A DNA stretch of 64,000 nucleotides from Anoplolepis gracilipes. Lineage: Eukaryota > Arthropoda > Insecta > Hymenoptera > Formicidae. The stretch covers positions 7,353,233 through 7,417,232 of the forward strand of contig NC_132973.1 in NCBI RefSeq assembly GCF_047496725.1. Direction: 5' to 3'. Shown one piece after another: positions 37,307 to 50,822 of this stretch; the first letter of the stretch is position 1, and each line of letters opens with the position of its first letter. The notes under the pieces are model-generated. The model saw nothing but the letters and a program-made list of their open reading frames with translations. It was not told the DNA's origin and did not search any database. The position numbers and the translations under genes were made by a program.

Positions 37307-40300
37307 ATGATACACATTAATTATTCGTATTCAATATTTACGAATAAACAGATGAGAGGTAATTTATTCTATTTTATGTACGTATCTCTTTCCGCTGTTT
37401 TCTCTCTTTTCATCTTTGTTAAGATATAAAAAAATTGTATATTTCTGATGTCATGAGACTATTTAATAATGGAATGAGGCAGTCTTAATAAGGCGAATAT
37501 CTCGTCATAGCTTTGCGGCGCGCAAACGTCGCAACGGCTGTTTGTGCGCACGGGCATATTTGCAGAGATAGCGGTTATCTACGTCCAAATACGACTCCGT
37601 AATATCATGTTCCTTCAGAGCGAGGAGTAATTACGATCGATACGCGAATTAGCGAGATTTGCGAATCTCGCGACGCGATCATTATATATTCAAAGAAATT
37701 CATGCATTGGGAGGATGGGAAATGGACAGTATTTAAATTTTCTTTATGTAAAATAATGTAAATCCATTTGAAAAAAATACGTGACAATTTTGTGTTTTTA
37801 TTTTATATAATATAAATATTATACGCTATCTTATGGTGTTTGTTGAATCTTTATATAATATATATCGCATGATATTTTTTTAAGGAAGTTTTATTAATAA
37901 TTGAGAAATCTATAAAATCATATTTCAGCAAAAATTGATTTTTTTAACACATTTATGCGCCAATTATACATGACGTACGTATTACAGTAATATCTTACAC
38001 TGAAATTCAATAAATGGAGTGTGAGAATTTTTATCAGCGAACAGCAAAATCAAATTTGCAAGTAGAAACTTCATTAAAACTCATATTTGTTTTCGGATAT
38101 CACTGACGAGCGGATACCCCGGTACTTTACAGTTTAGTAATTCTACAAAGCAGACAGACAACGAGAACAAGTTTTCGAGAATTATTGGAGAAAAAGAGAA
38201 GGAGAGGATTTCTGCCCATTGTTTACCATTTCAAGTGCAAGGAGTAGATTTTCGTTACCGGGATATTATTTTAGAACGAATCAATGAATTTATGAAGTTG
38301 CACATGAAATGAATGTTTGATCTTACATTAATATTCTAACCAAATTTTGAGGAAATTAAATGCGTTTAAATTTTAGATGAGTTCAATTAAAACAGTTATT
38401 AATTCTTTCGAGTTTGTTTGACTTGATGAATAATCCAATCAAACATTTAGAATATATTTTAGAAATATCGGAGTATTTTTCAGAATACTTTAATCAAATG
38501 TCGATATTTTCAAAATATTTTAGAAAATAAAAAATAATGTACCTCGTACATATATAAAATTATACAAAGCTTTATATATTTTACGTAATTGTTTAGATAA
38601 AATTTATATATTATTATTATAAATATAAAATATCGCGAAAGAGTTAATTTAATATACTTGTGATTATATGATACTCTTTTCAGGATTCATTTATTTATTC
38701 TCTCACTCTTCACGTAGGCTGTCGCACCATTCTGACATTTATCCAAATTTGTTCAATGTCCGTTCTAGAATCTCATTCTCGACTTTGGTATTTTTTTTCG
38801 CTTTGAAAAAAAATTCATTTCGTCAATCTCAAAGGAACACGCAATTTCAAGGTCTCTCTCTCTCTCTCTCTCTCTCTCCCTCTCATTGAAAGCGAGGTAC
38901 TTGAAGTATCACAAAGCACTGTTATTAGTATCGCAATTTTATGAGTCTTTAATGGCGATTTTTTTAAGGAAAATTTCTTTAATTCTTAAAATTAAATCTT
39001 GTATATATATTGTATATGTGTGCGTATGTGTTTGATAAAATTAAGAGTTAAATAAAAATTCGTGTAAATTAGTCTGCTTGAAAATATGTAATTAAAAGAT
39101 AAAAATTCAATCATCGAATTATTATTTCATATTATGAATTATTATTATGTCTTTATTTATATTTTTTCTCTATTATTTATGTTTTTTACGAGCTATTTGC
39201 AAGAGAAATTAGTAACTTAAGAATTATTGATACTTTGATAGACTGGCATTATTCTTTTTAATCCTTATCATTTGTTAATATGTTTTTCGTCGAATTTATT
39301 TGTCTCAAGCTTATTCAATTATCTTGATTTTTCAATTGTGTTATCACGCAAGAGAAAAGACCTTTAATAATGCTATTGTTAAAATAAATTGCAAATGAGA
39401 AGCGGAATTGCAATACAGCTATCTGATGGCGTAAACAAATTAGAAATCGATTGTTCTGAGAGAAAATTACATGAGCGAGAGGCAGACAAATCACGACAAG
39501 CAAGTGAATCGCTTTGCATCATTCAAGAGCTTCTATAATTATTCTATAAAGCAAAATTCTATAAAACAAAATTGACTTTGTTGGTATTAAGCGACATTAT
39601 ATTATAAAGAGATATTAATCGCTATTTTAATTGCCAATTATTTATTGCACTGACATTACATTGATATTAACTTGTCATTGATTATTTTATATGTATAGTT
39701 TTATTATATTGTTCTAATTTTCTGTAAATATTCTTAAACTTTTAATCTTAATATACATTGCTTTTAAAAAAATATTAATTTATTTAATTTCGGCTTTTCA
39801 AGATTATATTCGGTATCTAGCTATATATATGTTCGCAGTATCGATTGGAAAACTACGTGGTTAATTATACGTTGTTAACATCGTTAGTATTTTCAACGCG
39901 AACGCGTAGATACTTTTCCGCATGAAAATGGCGCGACAGGTAATTTTGACATTATTCGTGTGAAAGAGAAAATAGTTCAATATCTTCTGCTATCAATACT
40001 CTTTTTCTTCTCGTATGACTTTGCCACAGTTCAATCTTTTCGTGTACATTTATTTTTCAATTTGAAGCAAATTTTGAATACTAATAAAAGAAATTAAGAA
40101 ACCTTTTTATTATTACTTTAATTGGAACTAATGAGATTATAATAAAAATTATTACACATTTCTAAACCTTTTGTTTTTTTAAATTTATTTTTTCATGTTT
40201 TTATTCAACAAGTTTTTAACATTTATAATTTCTTGTAATCTTTTACCTATTTTCATATTTATTTTTATATTTATATGCAATTCGTGCTTGGTAATTTGAA

Positions 40301-41508
40301 TGACATAAACATGCTTTTTCGCTTGGCCATAACTTTCGAGCTCTTTCGATCTGTTTTTTTGCGCACAAATAAAACATTATCGCGCTGCGCACGTCGGCGA
40401 CATTTTCGCTTGTTGCGCGGTTAATTGTTTTATTAAGGCAATTGCCCAGAACTATTCGGAAATAGGGCTGGTTTTCATTTCATGCCTCGTTTGTTGAATT
40501 TGTAAAAGACCGTAGCAACGTGATGACCCGTATTAATGCTTTTAAACAAGGAAACGCATCATATATTTATATGTAGAGAAAAATTAGAAAAGTGATTAAT
40601 TATATATATGGAAGATTTAAACATTGAACATTTATAGCGTTACTTTGTAACATTTCGAATATCCCAAAAAACAAGAGATCAGAAGGATTTTAATAATTTT
40701 TGACATAAAGCTATTTAAAGTGATTTATTTTGGAATTTTGTATAAGGTTTGTACATATTTGAAAGAAAATTATCATATTTCTATTGTTTTTTTTAGAAAA
40801 AATTTGAAACTATTAGGAAAGTTGTTAAAAAGCGAAAGAGCGCTAGCGAATAAAATTGCAATTATAGTACAGAGTTATATAATGCAAAATTATGAAAGTT
40901 TTACACAATTACTGCAGAGAGCATCACAAAATATACTCATGTTATGATATCACGAAATTATACATGAATGTGTTTGAAACTTGTACTTTTGTGAATACAT
41001 TTCTCTATGTATTCCTCTGCGCATTACTTTGCGCGAGATTAATATCAATTAACAAGCAAACGGCGCTCATCGTTAAATACTACCGTTATTCTCCCACACA
41101 GACGGAGGCTGCGACGAGAATCGTTGTCATTATACAGTCGTTATCTCGACGATGGATGACAACTCGCGCGGGATGGTGCGTGAGAAACCAGACGAGAAGA
41201 CGGTAAATGGCGCTTTCGAGGTGCCGTCACGCGTAAGGGATGAGGGATGAGGGATGAGGAGATGTGTTCCGGGATTTACCATTCTTCATCTCCGATTGCG
41301 AGGATTCTATTTCGCGCGCGTCCCGCATATGTTGGCGATAAAAATCTTCACGTAATGAATCTCTCGATACATCATCGTATTGACAATTGCAAAATTAACG
41401 ATTGACATGCTAGATGCGTTCGAAAGCTTTCCGGACTAAAACGGAGTAAGGCTGTCATTCTGTAAAACCCACTCTAAATACATTAAATGTTTTTGTTTGC
41501 GTTTGTGC
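37307..41508. other. intronic stretch, no exon recognised
   Basis: AT-rich with CpG-richer patches at 37480-37690, 38090-38260, 40310-40560 (including the palindrome GGCAATTGCC and an AACGTGATGACCCG word) and 41030-41470. A CT tract lies at 38852-38880 and three GGGATGA units at 41237-41259. Frames of 60-104 codons show no domain. Confidence 0.55.
41237..41259. repeat. GGGATGA tandem triplet
   Basis: Three 7-bp units in a CpG-rich patch. Minor local slippage repeat. Confidence 0.85.
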
Positions 41509-41534
41509 AAAAAAAAAAAAAAAAAAAAAAAAAA
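41509..41534. repeat. poly-A tract of 26
   Basis: Uninterrupted A run. No retroelement body or flanking duplication is evident, so it is left as a homopolymer. Confidence 0.93.
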
Positions 41535-44500
41535 CTGTTATTTTAAATCTATGCTATCGTGGAACAATTATTTTTCTACAGGGTAAAATTTACTTTACGC
41601 GATCTTTCTCCTATTTGTCACGTTTTTCTTTTGAATCTGTAGAAGCTTTACCGTTATTAATTAATTTATTATTGATTTATGGAATTTATTTTTCTTTTTG
41701 TAAATAATACCGTTGCTCTTACTAATTACTTTTTTTCTTCGCAAATTACTCTTCGAGAGTAGGTATATAATTTTTTTAATTAATCCGTGAAACCTGACGC
41801 GTGTCCGATCTCTCAGATTCGTTCGGTAAATGACACGACCTTATCGCGGACAGACCGTGCGAGATATCACGACATAATATTTAGCAGTTAGAGAAAAAGA
41901 GAGAAAGCGAGAGGAAGGTGGAAGGGATCTTCTTGCGGTTGGACGACCTAATTACTTGAAAGCCTACGGTAAAGCACGCGCGAAGGATCGCCCGCCACCG
42001 GGGGCTTTCAATTTAATTTAGTCGTCGGTTATTGCGCGTCTTGGAGACACGCGGCTGTTGCGGCCACCCGTCTCCTTCCATTTTCTTCCCTTCTCGCTCT
42101 CATCTAGCAATCTTGTTGCATCCTTGTTGCACTCTTTGACCTTCTGCCGCGATGCGCGTGAATCCGCTTTCGACGACGAGAACGACAACGACAACGACGA
42201 TGACGACGATGACGACGTCGTCGTTGCTCGTGTACCCATCAATTTGGGCGTCGCCCTTACACGCTTTCGAGCTTTCAGAGCTTAAAGCGAGAACCGTTCG
42301 TCCATTAAGCTTTACGCCGCTGCTCTTTGTGAGACTCTCGATTCAATTATGTATGTCGAATAGTGATACGTGTCGGTGTGTAATAGCGTTTTCGCCTTGC
42401 CATGGTGAAAAAGCTCGCGAGCCCATTTCAATTTGGGAACTTACCTTTGAACGAGATTTTTCAGACTTCGATTGAATTATTCGGCCATTTTAATAGAATG
42501 ACACGCGACGTTAAATTAAGATACATTTTTTGCTTCAATCCTTTTTCATTTTATAAAGCTTCTTTTCGTCCACATAAAAAAATTGAGAAATTTCAAAAGC
42601 GCATTGTTGAAAGATTTTTTTATAATTGTATAGGTTTAGTTCAAAATTGTTACATTTTTTTTTTTTTTTTTAAATAAATATGTCTTTTTTTACTGTTGCA
42701 ATTATTTCTAGAGAAAAGCATTTTAAGAAGATGAAAGAGCTTTTTCATATTTATGAAGAATTTATAATAGCTGATTTGCACATTTTTCTCATTTCAATGT
42801 AATTTTAAGTTGTTTTCTTCGATCTGGATGCTCCTGTAGACTCTATTATTAATTAATTATCTCTCTTTTAACTTAGTTGACCTAATTTGTTTAACTTCAA
42901 ATACACACATTTGGACACAAATTTAATGCTAATCGTTTATTCGCTGAATCGCCTCTCCCACGTAAACTCCATCTCTATATTACAAGACTCAAAACCGTGG
43001 AGACTTTAAGAAGCACTCGAGAAGACTTCAAAAGTAGCTTAAATTTTCCAAGTTTTCAGTTATAGTAGTATCTTCTTCTCTCTCTCTTTCTTGCGAAGTA
43101 AATAAAAATATTAGTATTACTTGGCTGAAATAGTGTGCTTTTGCTTCGAATTCGTCACTTCGAGGGAACTGAGCGAGCAGTTCGAAAGTTCTTCTTGTGA
43201 TAAAGATGCTCTTGCTTCAGAATTATTGATGGCGACTGCTCCTATAAACCGCTTTTAAACTTTTGCGCATTTGAGAATAAAACTGTCTGCTGAGAAAAGC
43301 GTTTCATCGCTAGTGCTGACACAGATCTTTCTACGAGGCTTTCGATTATTAACATTTCTGTTGCTAATACGCACGTTTTGGCGGCAATAAAAAACGATGG
43401 CTTTCGATTTTTTTATAAATGAGAAAGAAGAAAATATATTTCTTGTCACGCGCAACAGCTGAAACATATATAGGAGAAGGACATTTTCAATCATTGATAA
43501 TTGAATAGAAATTAATTGTCAATCAAGCAGGAAAAATATATAATAGATCAATTTTGCACAACGATATCTTTATTTTATTATGTATTATTTTATTGCAATA
43601 TATATTGCGATTATTGAAAAAATTATTTCTCTAATAAAATATGTATAGAATGTTATTTTTTATTTGCACATTGTACAGGCGTACGATGACATTTTGTTTC
43701 ATCCGATGAGATATAAAGCTTTATAAGCATCAGGGATTGTGGCTGCAAGCGTGGTGCAAAGCTCCAATAAAACATTCAATATTACAACAGGAACGAGTCG
43801 ATCATATTTTTCAGCGACGAACGATAAAAAAAATGGAAAAAAAAAAACAAAGAATGTGTCGTTTCATTATTGTGTTTTGCTCGCCGACAAACGCGACTAA
43901 CGTCGTGAAATAACATTGAGTGTTATAAGATAGTAGATAGTAGTCTTCTTGAACCTCTTTCTCTTTTCGGTAAATAGAGCGAGGAAAAGTTCCCAATATA
44001 CTTCTTAACTTTTGATTGTTTATTATAATCATAATTCTTTACAATTTGCTGCACACAAAACAGTTATTCTCTAAATAGGAAATAGAAAATTATCACTTAC
44101 TATTTTGATTAATCATCAATTTTTATCGATTTGACTTTTAATAATGACTTTTATCTCTAAAGAGAGGTTCTAAAGTTCAAAAGTTATACGATTAATGAAG
44201 GAATCAAAGTAAAAATTAAAATTAATGTAGAATTATTTATTTCAGTTTAGTTAATTGTATGATTTTTTTTTTTTTTTTTTAAATAACTTCGAAGAGAATG
44301 CGACACCACCTGTGTGATAAACCAATACACTTTATATCTTTTCAAGTTTAGCCTCTAAACTTCATGACGTGCTATCGATTGTACTGAACACAATTTCGAC
44401 GTCCATCTAATGCCGAAGCTCGAGAGACAGATGACTCGCGTAACTGCGAGAAACGAGGAAAATTCAACGGCGACGGAATTCGGTTGGATTTAATGAAAAT

Positions 44501-45251
44501 GGATGGATGGCGTGATAAATTATCGCGAGGTCGGCATCGCGTCCGTTTTCGCCAGAATATAATTTTTTTTCTTTTTTTTGCAACACCCTGTACGGAGTAG
44601 ACGCTGATCTTATCTCGTCGCGCTTAATTCGCTTAACGGCTCGAATCTCCTTACGAAGTTTACGAAGTTCGTCCGTCCGACACGGGAGCGTTAAAAAAAG
44701 GAATTACAAACTCTCGTAAATAAATTGCCTCGAGCGCGTCGCGGCGGTTTATCCGATTTATGGTCGCTGTAACGCCCATTAAATACCGTTGATTATTCAC
44801 CCGCTACTCGTCCGGTACCCGAATACTTATTAGTGTTTTCTATTGCGAAACTTGTGTACAGGTAAATTTCTCCCAAATTTGTTTAAAAATTAATTAGAAG
44901 CACCTAAGGAAAGGAATTCCATAGTTTAAAATTAATTTTCATTATAATAAGGTAAGAAGTAAATATAACAGATATTTATACCAAACATAATCTCTCTCTT
45001 TATTTAAAAAAAAAAAAAAAAAAAAACTAAATTTAAAGACATTGAAAGGTTGAGTGAGACAAGTATTGATAACAATGATTTTAATATGTAAAAATAAATA
45101 TATGAAATTAAGAAAATCAGAATATTTATTATGTCAGTTTCCCAAGAATTCACATCACATACGTTATATCGTGGCTATATAAAGCGTTGTAAAACATGTA
45201 ATAATTTTCGCAATATGTGCTCTTTTTCATACTTTTTTTATTTTTTTTTAG
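41535..45251. other. intronic stretch with CpG-rich islands
   Basis: A large CpG-rich block spans about 41800-42420 and includes a GAC/GAT trinucleotide tract. It produces mirrored acidic (Asp/Asn) and Thr/Ser-rich frames of 74-107 codons on both strands, which I regard as repeat artefacts. Poly-T runs lie at 42658 and 44263, a poly-A run at 45006-45027. A second island at 44390-44870 contains GGTTTATCCGATTTATGG and GCCCATTAAATACCG, words of caudal/Hox type. No exon recognised. Confidence 0.5.
42170..42223. repeat. GAC/AAC/GAT trinucleotide tract
   Basis: Imperfect triplet repeat within a CpG-rich island. Read on the + strand it gives an Asp/Asn run, on the minus strand a Ser/Val-rich run. 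Confidence 0.88.
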
Positions 45252-45399
45252 CAAGATTTATGTTCCCACGGAGTCAGCCAGGTGAGCATAATTTCAGAGG
45301 AAGACAATTTCCTGTTACAATAACGCGCCAAACAACAATCTATAGCCGACACCCGCGAAACGCAATACACGTTACTTGACAAAGAGCTTTCGCGAGGGC

Positions 45400-45660
45400 T
45401 TATAAGCGATTCGCCTACGCATTGTGCATAAACATTAAACTCGGATTACATGCCCAGTTTCTCGCCATGGCGCTCGCGATTCCGTCTCGTATTGCAATAT
45501 CCGGGCAATGATGTCTGTGGCTGTCATGGAATTGCAGTTGTCCATGCAAATTCGTCGTATAATTAATTTGCAATGGCCGGCGGGGCCATTCATAAATACA
45601 AATTATTCGGTAATCATAAACTATTGCTATTTTCGCGCTATTTGTCCTCGAGTAAATAAT
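45400..45660. other. candidate intronic enhancer with octamer and hairpin
   Basis: A GC-balanced block carries an octamer site ATGCAAAT (45544-45551) followed by TATAATTAATTTGC. Next is a perfect 7-bp stem hairpin, AATGGCC-GGCGG-GGCCATT (45572-45590), then CATAAATACAAATTATT. POU, homeodomain and Hox-type words within 70 bp, with no coding frame, are what a conserved developmental enhancer often looks like. Function is inferred. Confidence 0.35.
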
Positions 45661-46972
45661 TGTTGTCTGTAAATAATAATAATTATTTTGGAAGAAACAA
45701 TAATATTATAAAAATATAATTCCAATATGTATATACATATATTCTAGGATAATTAAAAGGAAGATTATTTTTATACACACAAAAGTACCTGTATTATATA
45801 TAATAACATGAGATATTTATATGTATAGTAAACATGGCACAAGATGCAGAAAAGAGCAATTTTTCCAGAAAAGTTATTTCTACGCAGGAAATTCACGGTA
45901 CGCGAAACAATTTAAGAGAAAGAAAATCGTGTTTCCCCTTTTTTCGGCAATTTTTTCCGATTCTTTTGTTTTCTCCTGCTTTCTTTCGGGGCACATTAAG
46001 TCTAGACGGTAATCTCTCTCTTTCTCCCTCCTTTTTTTTCATTTTGATTTCTTATTCCTCCGTGATAGTATTCCAAGGCTTTTGGCGTGCCCTTTAACGA
46101 TCATTACATTAATTACAAAACCACCGTCACGGCGTTCATTAAACTCTTCTGCGTCGATGCCGGTTTTTTTTCACCTGACTAATGTCATTCTCTTTGTCCT
46201 TTCACGAACTTTGGCTGTCGATTTTCCAACATCACCGATGATTATCACGTCGTCTGAAATCCCATGATTTTTTTTTTAAAACCATACAAGTACTAGTACA
46301 ATGTGCATCGAGTCGAATTATCGTTCTTTCTGAATGTGAGTTGGCGCAATAAATAAATATGAATAACTAACAATAAGAAAAACTGTTGAATATCGGAAAT
46401 TATAATAGTTGACTACCGTTAAATCGATTGTATAATTATTAATAAATTATTTTTAAAAAATTAAATATTTACTTTTTGTTGTAAAATTTCGGCAAAATTA
46501 TAAAATTATTTGACTATTTTTTATTTAGCTGGATCTGTACCGATCATCGAGTAGTTTAAAATATCGGACGATTTAACTCGGCGAGATGCTGTTTTTCTAT
46601 GTTTGCACGGATGTTTCCCAAGAATAATAGCGGATATATACGCGACATTTATAGCCGAGTCTATTTTTTATCACGAATGTGAATCGTTAGAGCGATGTTT
46701 TTGCGGCGATTTATTCGATTGTCGTAATTACTTTCAGAAGATTCTCTTTCGTCTGCCATAAACGAATCAATCTCTTGTTGTCCTTTTTTAATAAAAAAAA
46801 TATAAATATAATTCTACGATTCATATTTTTCATAAATACGTTAAAAATATGTTGCGTTTATATGTTTATCTCCATTTAAATACCAACTGATAAATCAAAT
46901 TATTTGTGCGACTTTTTTTTTAGAGCAATATGAATAATTAACATAACAGGAATGTGAAACAAGCGAGTATAT

Positions 46973-47201
46973 TGCAATGGTTTTTACATTCATTACTATT
47001 ATATTTACCATATTTAAATATGTCAATTTATTCCACAAATATGTACATATATGTATATTCTTTCTATATATAAATAATAATAAATTATTTTTATTATTAT
47101 TTATATATAGAAAGAATATACATATATGTACATATTTGTGGAATAAATTGACATATTTAAATATGGTAAATATAATAGTAATGAATGTAAAAACCATTGC
47201 A
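46973..47201. repeat. perfect 229-bp palindrome (112-bp arms, 5-nt loop)
   Basis: The sequence from TGCAATGGTTTTTACATTC to its centre at 47085-47089 (TTATT) is repeated base for base as the reverse complement up to 47201. I compared both arms in full and found no mismatch. The same peptide is therefore encoded on both strands, which explains the two symmetric frames at 46895-47230 (minus) and 46977-47267 (plus); neither is a gene. It is either a very young hairpin-type MITE or a fold-back artefact of cloning, amplification or assembly. No unambiguous target duplication is visible: the flanks read AGTATAT and TTTACGT. Confidence 0.93.
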
Positions 47202-47369
47202 TTTACGTTAAAAAAAAGTGATGAATGCATAAATAAAATTTTGGCTATATTTTTTATACTTATTTAAACATTGCATTAAAACATATCACAGATTGTTTAC
47301 ATACATGTATGAAAATTATATATAATACATACATGTAATAAAATTATATATATACATAAACTGTTTACA

Positions 47370-47695
47370 TATATGTATGTAAACAATTTATGTATACAAT
47401 TTTCACTTTAATAATATCAATATTTTTACAATTAATATTTAAAAAATTTTTTAAGTATTAAATTAATTTTTTTAATTGATATAAATTTTTAACCGCATTT
47501 ACTTCTATTATTTTAATATTGACATTTGTATGTTATTGAAATTGTAGACGTTAAAATTGAAATAATAGAAAAAAATGCAGTCAAAAATTTATATCGATTA
47601 AATTTAAAAAATATTATTAATTGTAAAAATATATATATTGATATTATTGTAGTGAAAATTGTACATAGATTGTACACATATTGTTTACATATATT
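47370..47695. repeat. second, diverged hairpin element of about 325 bp
   Basis: The left arm reads ATGTAAACAATTTATGTATA, then ACAATTTTCACT, CAATATTTTTACAATTAA, ATATAAATTTTT, GCATTT and TCTATTATTTT. The right arm gives the same order in reverse complement (for example ATGTAAACAATATGTGTAC and ACAATTTTCACTACAATAA). The arms are about 160 bp with several indels, around a centre near 47530. It lies 170 bp from the perfect palindrome and is clearly older. No frame, no clear target duplication. Confidence 0.75.
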
Positions 47696-47899
47696 TATTT
47701 AAATTTTATATATGTATATACAAGTTAAATTTAAATTACTAAATAATGTTGAAAAGCACGATAAAATTGATAGAAAATTGTTTTTTTTTTTTTTTTATAA
47801 TGAATTTTTATGTTTATTATATTTGTATATTGCTATTATTTTACATAAAGAATTTATTTGAAAAATTATGTTGTTTTTTTTTAATTTCTATGTAGATCA

Positions 47900-48490
47900 T
47901 AAACAAGCGCCAGAAGTGCGCAAACGCATTTAGCGAGGCGGGAGCGCAGATGATAGTTCATAAATCATGTCTGTAGCGCGAGCATAATGATGCATAAACG
48001 CGATATTTCGATGTCAAAACGCGACGTTCTAAACGCAATGTTATTCAATTTTGTCATATACATAATGTATGCAAATGTGGACGGCGGTGCGCGCGGAGGC
48101 ATAAATAAAATATGCGCGAAACGTACAGTCCCTCGGCTCTCTTTTTTTTCCATTCGATAGGAAAGAAGCGGGCGAAAAATCACAGGATTTGCACAAGAAC
48201 TTGATCACCTCTCGAAAAAGAAGGGAGAATAACCTTTAGCTCTTTAGCGTAGGTTGGTGTGGTTCGCTGACACGTTTCGTGTCACGTTTCGTCTCTTCGG
48301 TAAAAAGCATCTCAATCGAAGAGCGCGCTTTTCGCATTTGAAGAACACCAGAAGGGAAACGGATAAGGGTGAGAACCCGCGGTCGTATCTACGAAAGCTG
48401 ACACCCCGCTCGGGGAACTTGAAGGGCTTTTGCGACCATGCAGGTTTCTCGTTGATGAACTTTGATACTCGTAATATTAGCCGGATACGT
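47900..48490. other. GC-richer island with octamer site
   Basis: The block contains GCATAATGATGCATAAACGCG (18-20-base stretches of TAAT and GCATAA words), an octamer ATGCAAAT at 48069-48076 and GGCATAAATAAAATATGCG. It is flanked by very AT-rich repeats on the left. Frames here (72 codons minus, 106 codons plus) are not recognisable proteins. Enhancer-like composition, untested. Confidence 0.3.
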
Positions 48491-50822
48491 GAAGTTATCG
48501 AACCTTCTAATTCTAAATTAAGGATTTTTGTTAATAATATTTTTTACTCAAAAATTATACTTTTAAACTATTAAAGAAAAAAAGAAAAATCAAATAAATA
48601 CAAATAAAAAGAAGAAATAAATAATATGTGTTTAACAAATTTAATTATTAATTAAATATATTTAAAAATTAATTAAATTTGATTTTTTTAATATCAATGC
48701 AGAGAAGACGTAAAAAGCAATTCTTTAATTATATAATCAATTGTAAATAAAACTTTTTTCTGAATCACAGAAATGCAATTCTCTTAAAATGGAACATATT
48801 CTTGTTATTGTGGAAGTATATATATATATATTAGGAAATTTTTAATTTAATGGATATTGCATTTTTTAATTGAAAAATTATGACAGATGACTATTTGTAC
48901 TTCTCAGATTCATAACGAAATGTCATGTTCATTTTCCGCGACATTCTGTACATCTCCAACGCGAATGTCACGGATTCGCAGATGGTACTCGTGGTATTCC
49001 AACCTCATCCAATTAACTATCCGCCGAGAATAATGAGAAGGCTTATCTCAGCTTGGTAGCGGAATAAACGGGAAAGCGCGGTTGGCAACGACGACGAAAC
49101 GAATGTCGCGGATTTTGGAAAAAAGCCGTGAAAATATTACTATTAGATATTCCTTTGTACCCATAATCTCACCTATACATTTGTAACTTAATGATTTAGT
49201 AAATGACGTCATTTTGCAACGCGACGTTACTTTGAACTCCAAGACTATTGTCGCGTCTAAATTAGCATGTCTAAAGGACGCGAGTAGATATGAATCGATC
49301 TCTTTTAGCAGATCTTTAGCGCATTGTTATACACTAACGTTCGCTCTCCTTATCGCCTCGCACAGATTTTTCTACCCGACTCGAAAATAGATATGAGAAA
49401 TTCTACGAGATAAATCTCTTTTTAAAGTTAAAATAAATTTTTTACAGGCTTTTGAAATTTTCTTTTAAAATAAATTTTTCATGACATGTATTGTATAACT
49501 TTTCAAAGTTTTGATGTAAATTTTACACCATACAGGAAAAATCACGTACGATACTTTTCTCAGACAACAATAAGATTATGTTTTATCGAGAAATAATTAT
49601 AATTATTTTGAAGAACTAAAGTTTGTAACATTTTAATTTATTTAGATAACAGGTCTTTCAATAACTGATTACGGATGTTTCGAATCCCTTGCATTCCATT
49701 TTCGCAACCTTCAATTCTTCTTTAATTGATTATGGCGAATATTATCAGCGAGTGCCAGGACGTCATTCGAGCCAATTTTCTGCAATCTCTAGAATATCCG
49801 AATTGCTTGGCGACTAATTATCGACGAAAAGAACGCAGCTGATCAGTCTCGTTCAGCCTTAAATCCCATGAAACTCTTCCTTTCTCTCTCTCTCTCTTTC
49901 TCTTTCTCTCTCTATAATCTTCACATCTTTCCGTCATTGTCTTTGCAATTTCATCCAATTTATCGGCAGTGAGACGTTCAATCATTTCGTCTCGAAGTTT
50001 CATCCCTTTCTTTGTTGGTCTCGGATAACAATTAAATGTTTTCAACACAAGAGAAAAAATGGCAGATAGTTCGATCGGATACTTCGAAAATAAATTATTA
50101 GAAAATGAATAAGACCCATTAATTAAAAATAAATTCATTTTTTTTATTTCACTATGCTAATTAACTTAAGCATATATTCTACAATCTGTCCAAGTTATGG
50201 AAATCTAATTCTCTAGAAAGCAAAAATGAATTATCATGGAATAATATTTTTTTCTGAAAATAAATTGTTACCAATCTGAAACGATTAAAGATTTGAAAAA
50301 CAAAGGGAAGGTTTTGGTATATTGATATAAAGACTATGGTTTACTGAAAAACTGGCTAGTCGTTTTCTAACCGAAACCGAAAATTCACAATTTATGTTGC
50401 CTTGCGAATGATCTTATACTCTGTCGCGTTCAAAAATTCCAGCTGCTTCAGGAAGCGGTGTGAAATGCTATTTTATCGAAAAGGGGCCACCACTCTTGTT
50501 TCTATCTCGAGCTATCCGATTATCAGACCCGATGCAGCCCGAAACTCGGCTTTTAGATAATCCACATACCTCGGGGATCACCGATCATAAGGCCAATTTG
50601 CAGGGATTTACATGAAACTCCCTCTCGTACAGCATCTTCTGAATATTCCTGCACCGCGAGTATTTCACACTTTAAGCTCTTAATCGGCATCTTAAACGCG
50701 CAACAAGAATAATAAGTCGCAAGAACAAAGCACGATAAAATATAGTCTCACTTTGTTTCTCTTAGAAAACAAAATATTTCTTTTTACATGTTTTATTATA
50801 TATATACAAAGGAAGAAAATTA
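48491..50822. other. intronic stretch, no exon recognised
   Basis: AT-rich, with GC-richer patches at 48900-49400 and 49660-50010. The second includes a CT tract that yields a charged minus-strand frame of 106 codons (49818-50138), which I reject as a gene. A third patch at 50400-50720 carries T-box-like GGTGTGA and TTTCACAC words and CTATCCGATTATCAGACCCG. Confidence 0.55.

Noticed and set aside
41509..41534. Poly-A tract as a retroelement tail
   Set aside because: No SINE/LINE body upstream, no target duplication. The same holds for the T tracts at 14325, 18605 and 24927.
46895..47267. Two hydrophobic frames with the same peptide on opposite strands
   Set aside because: A direct consequence of the perfect palindrome. 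No independent evidence for a protein.
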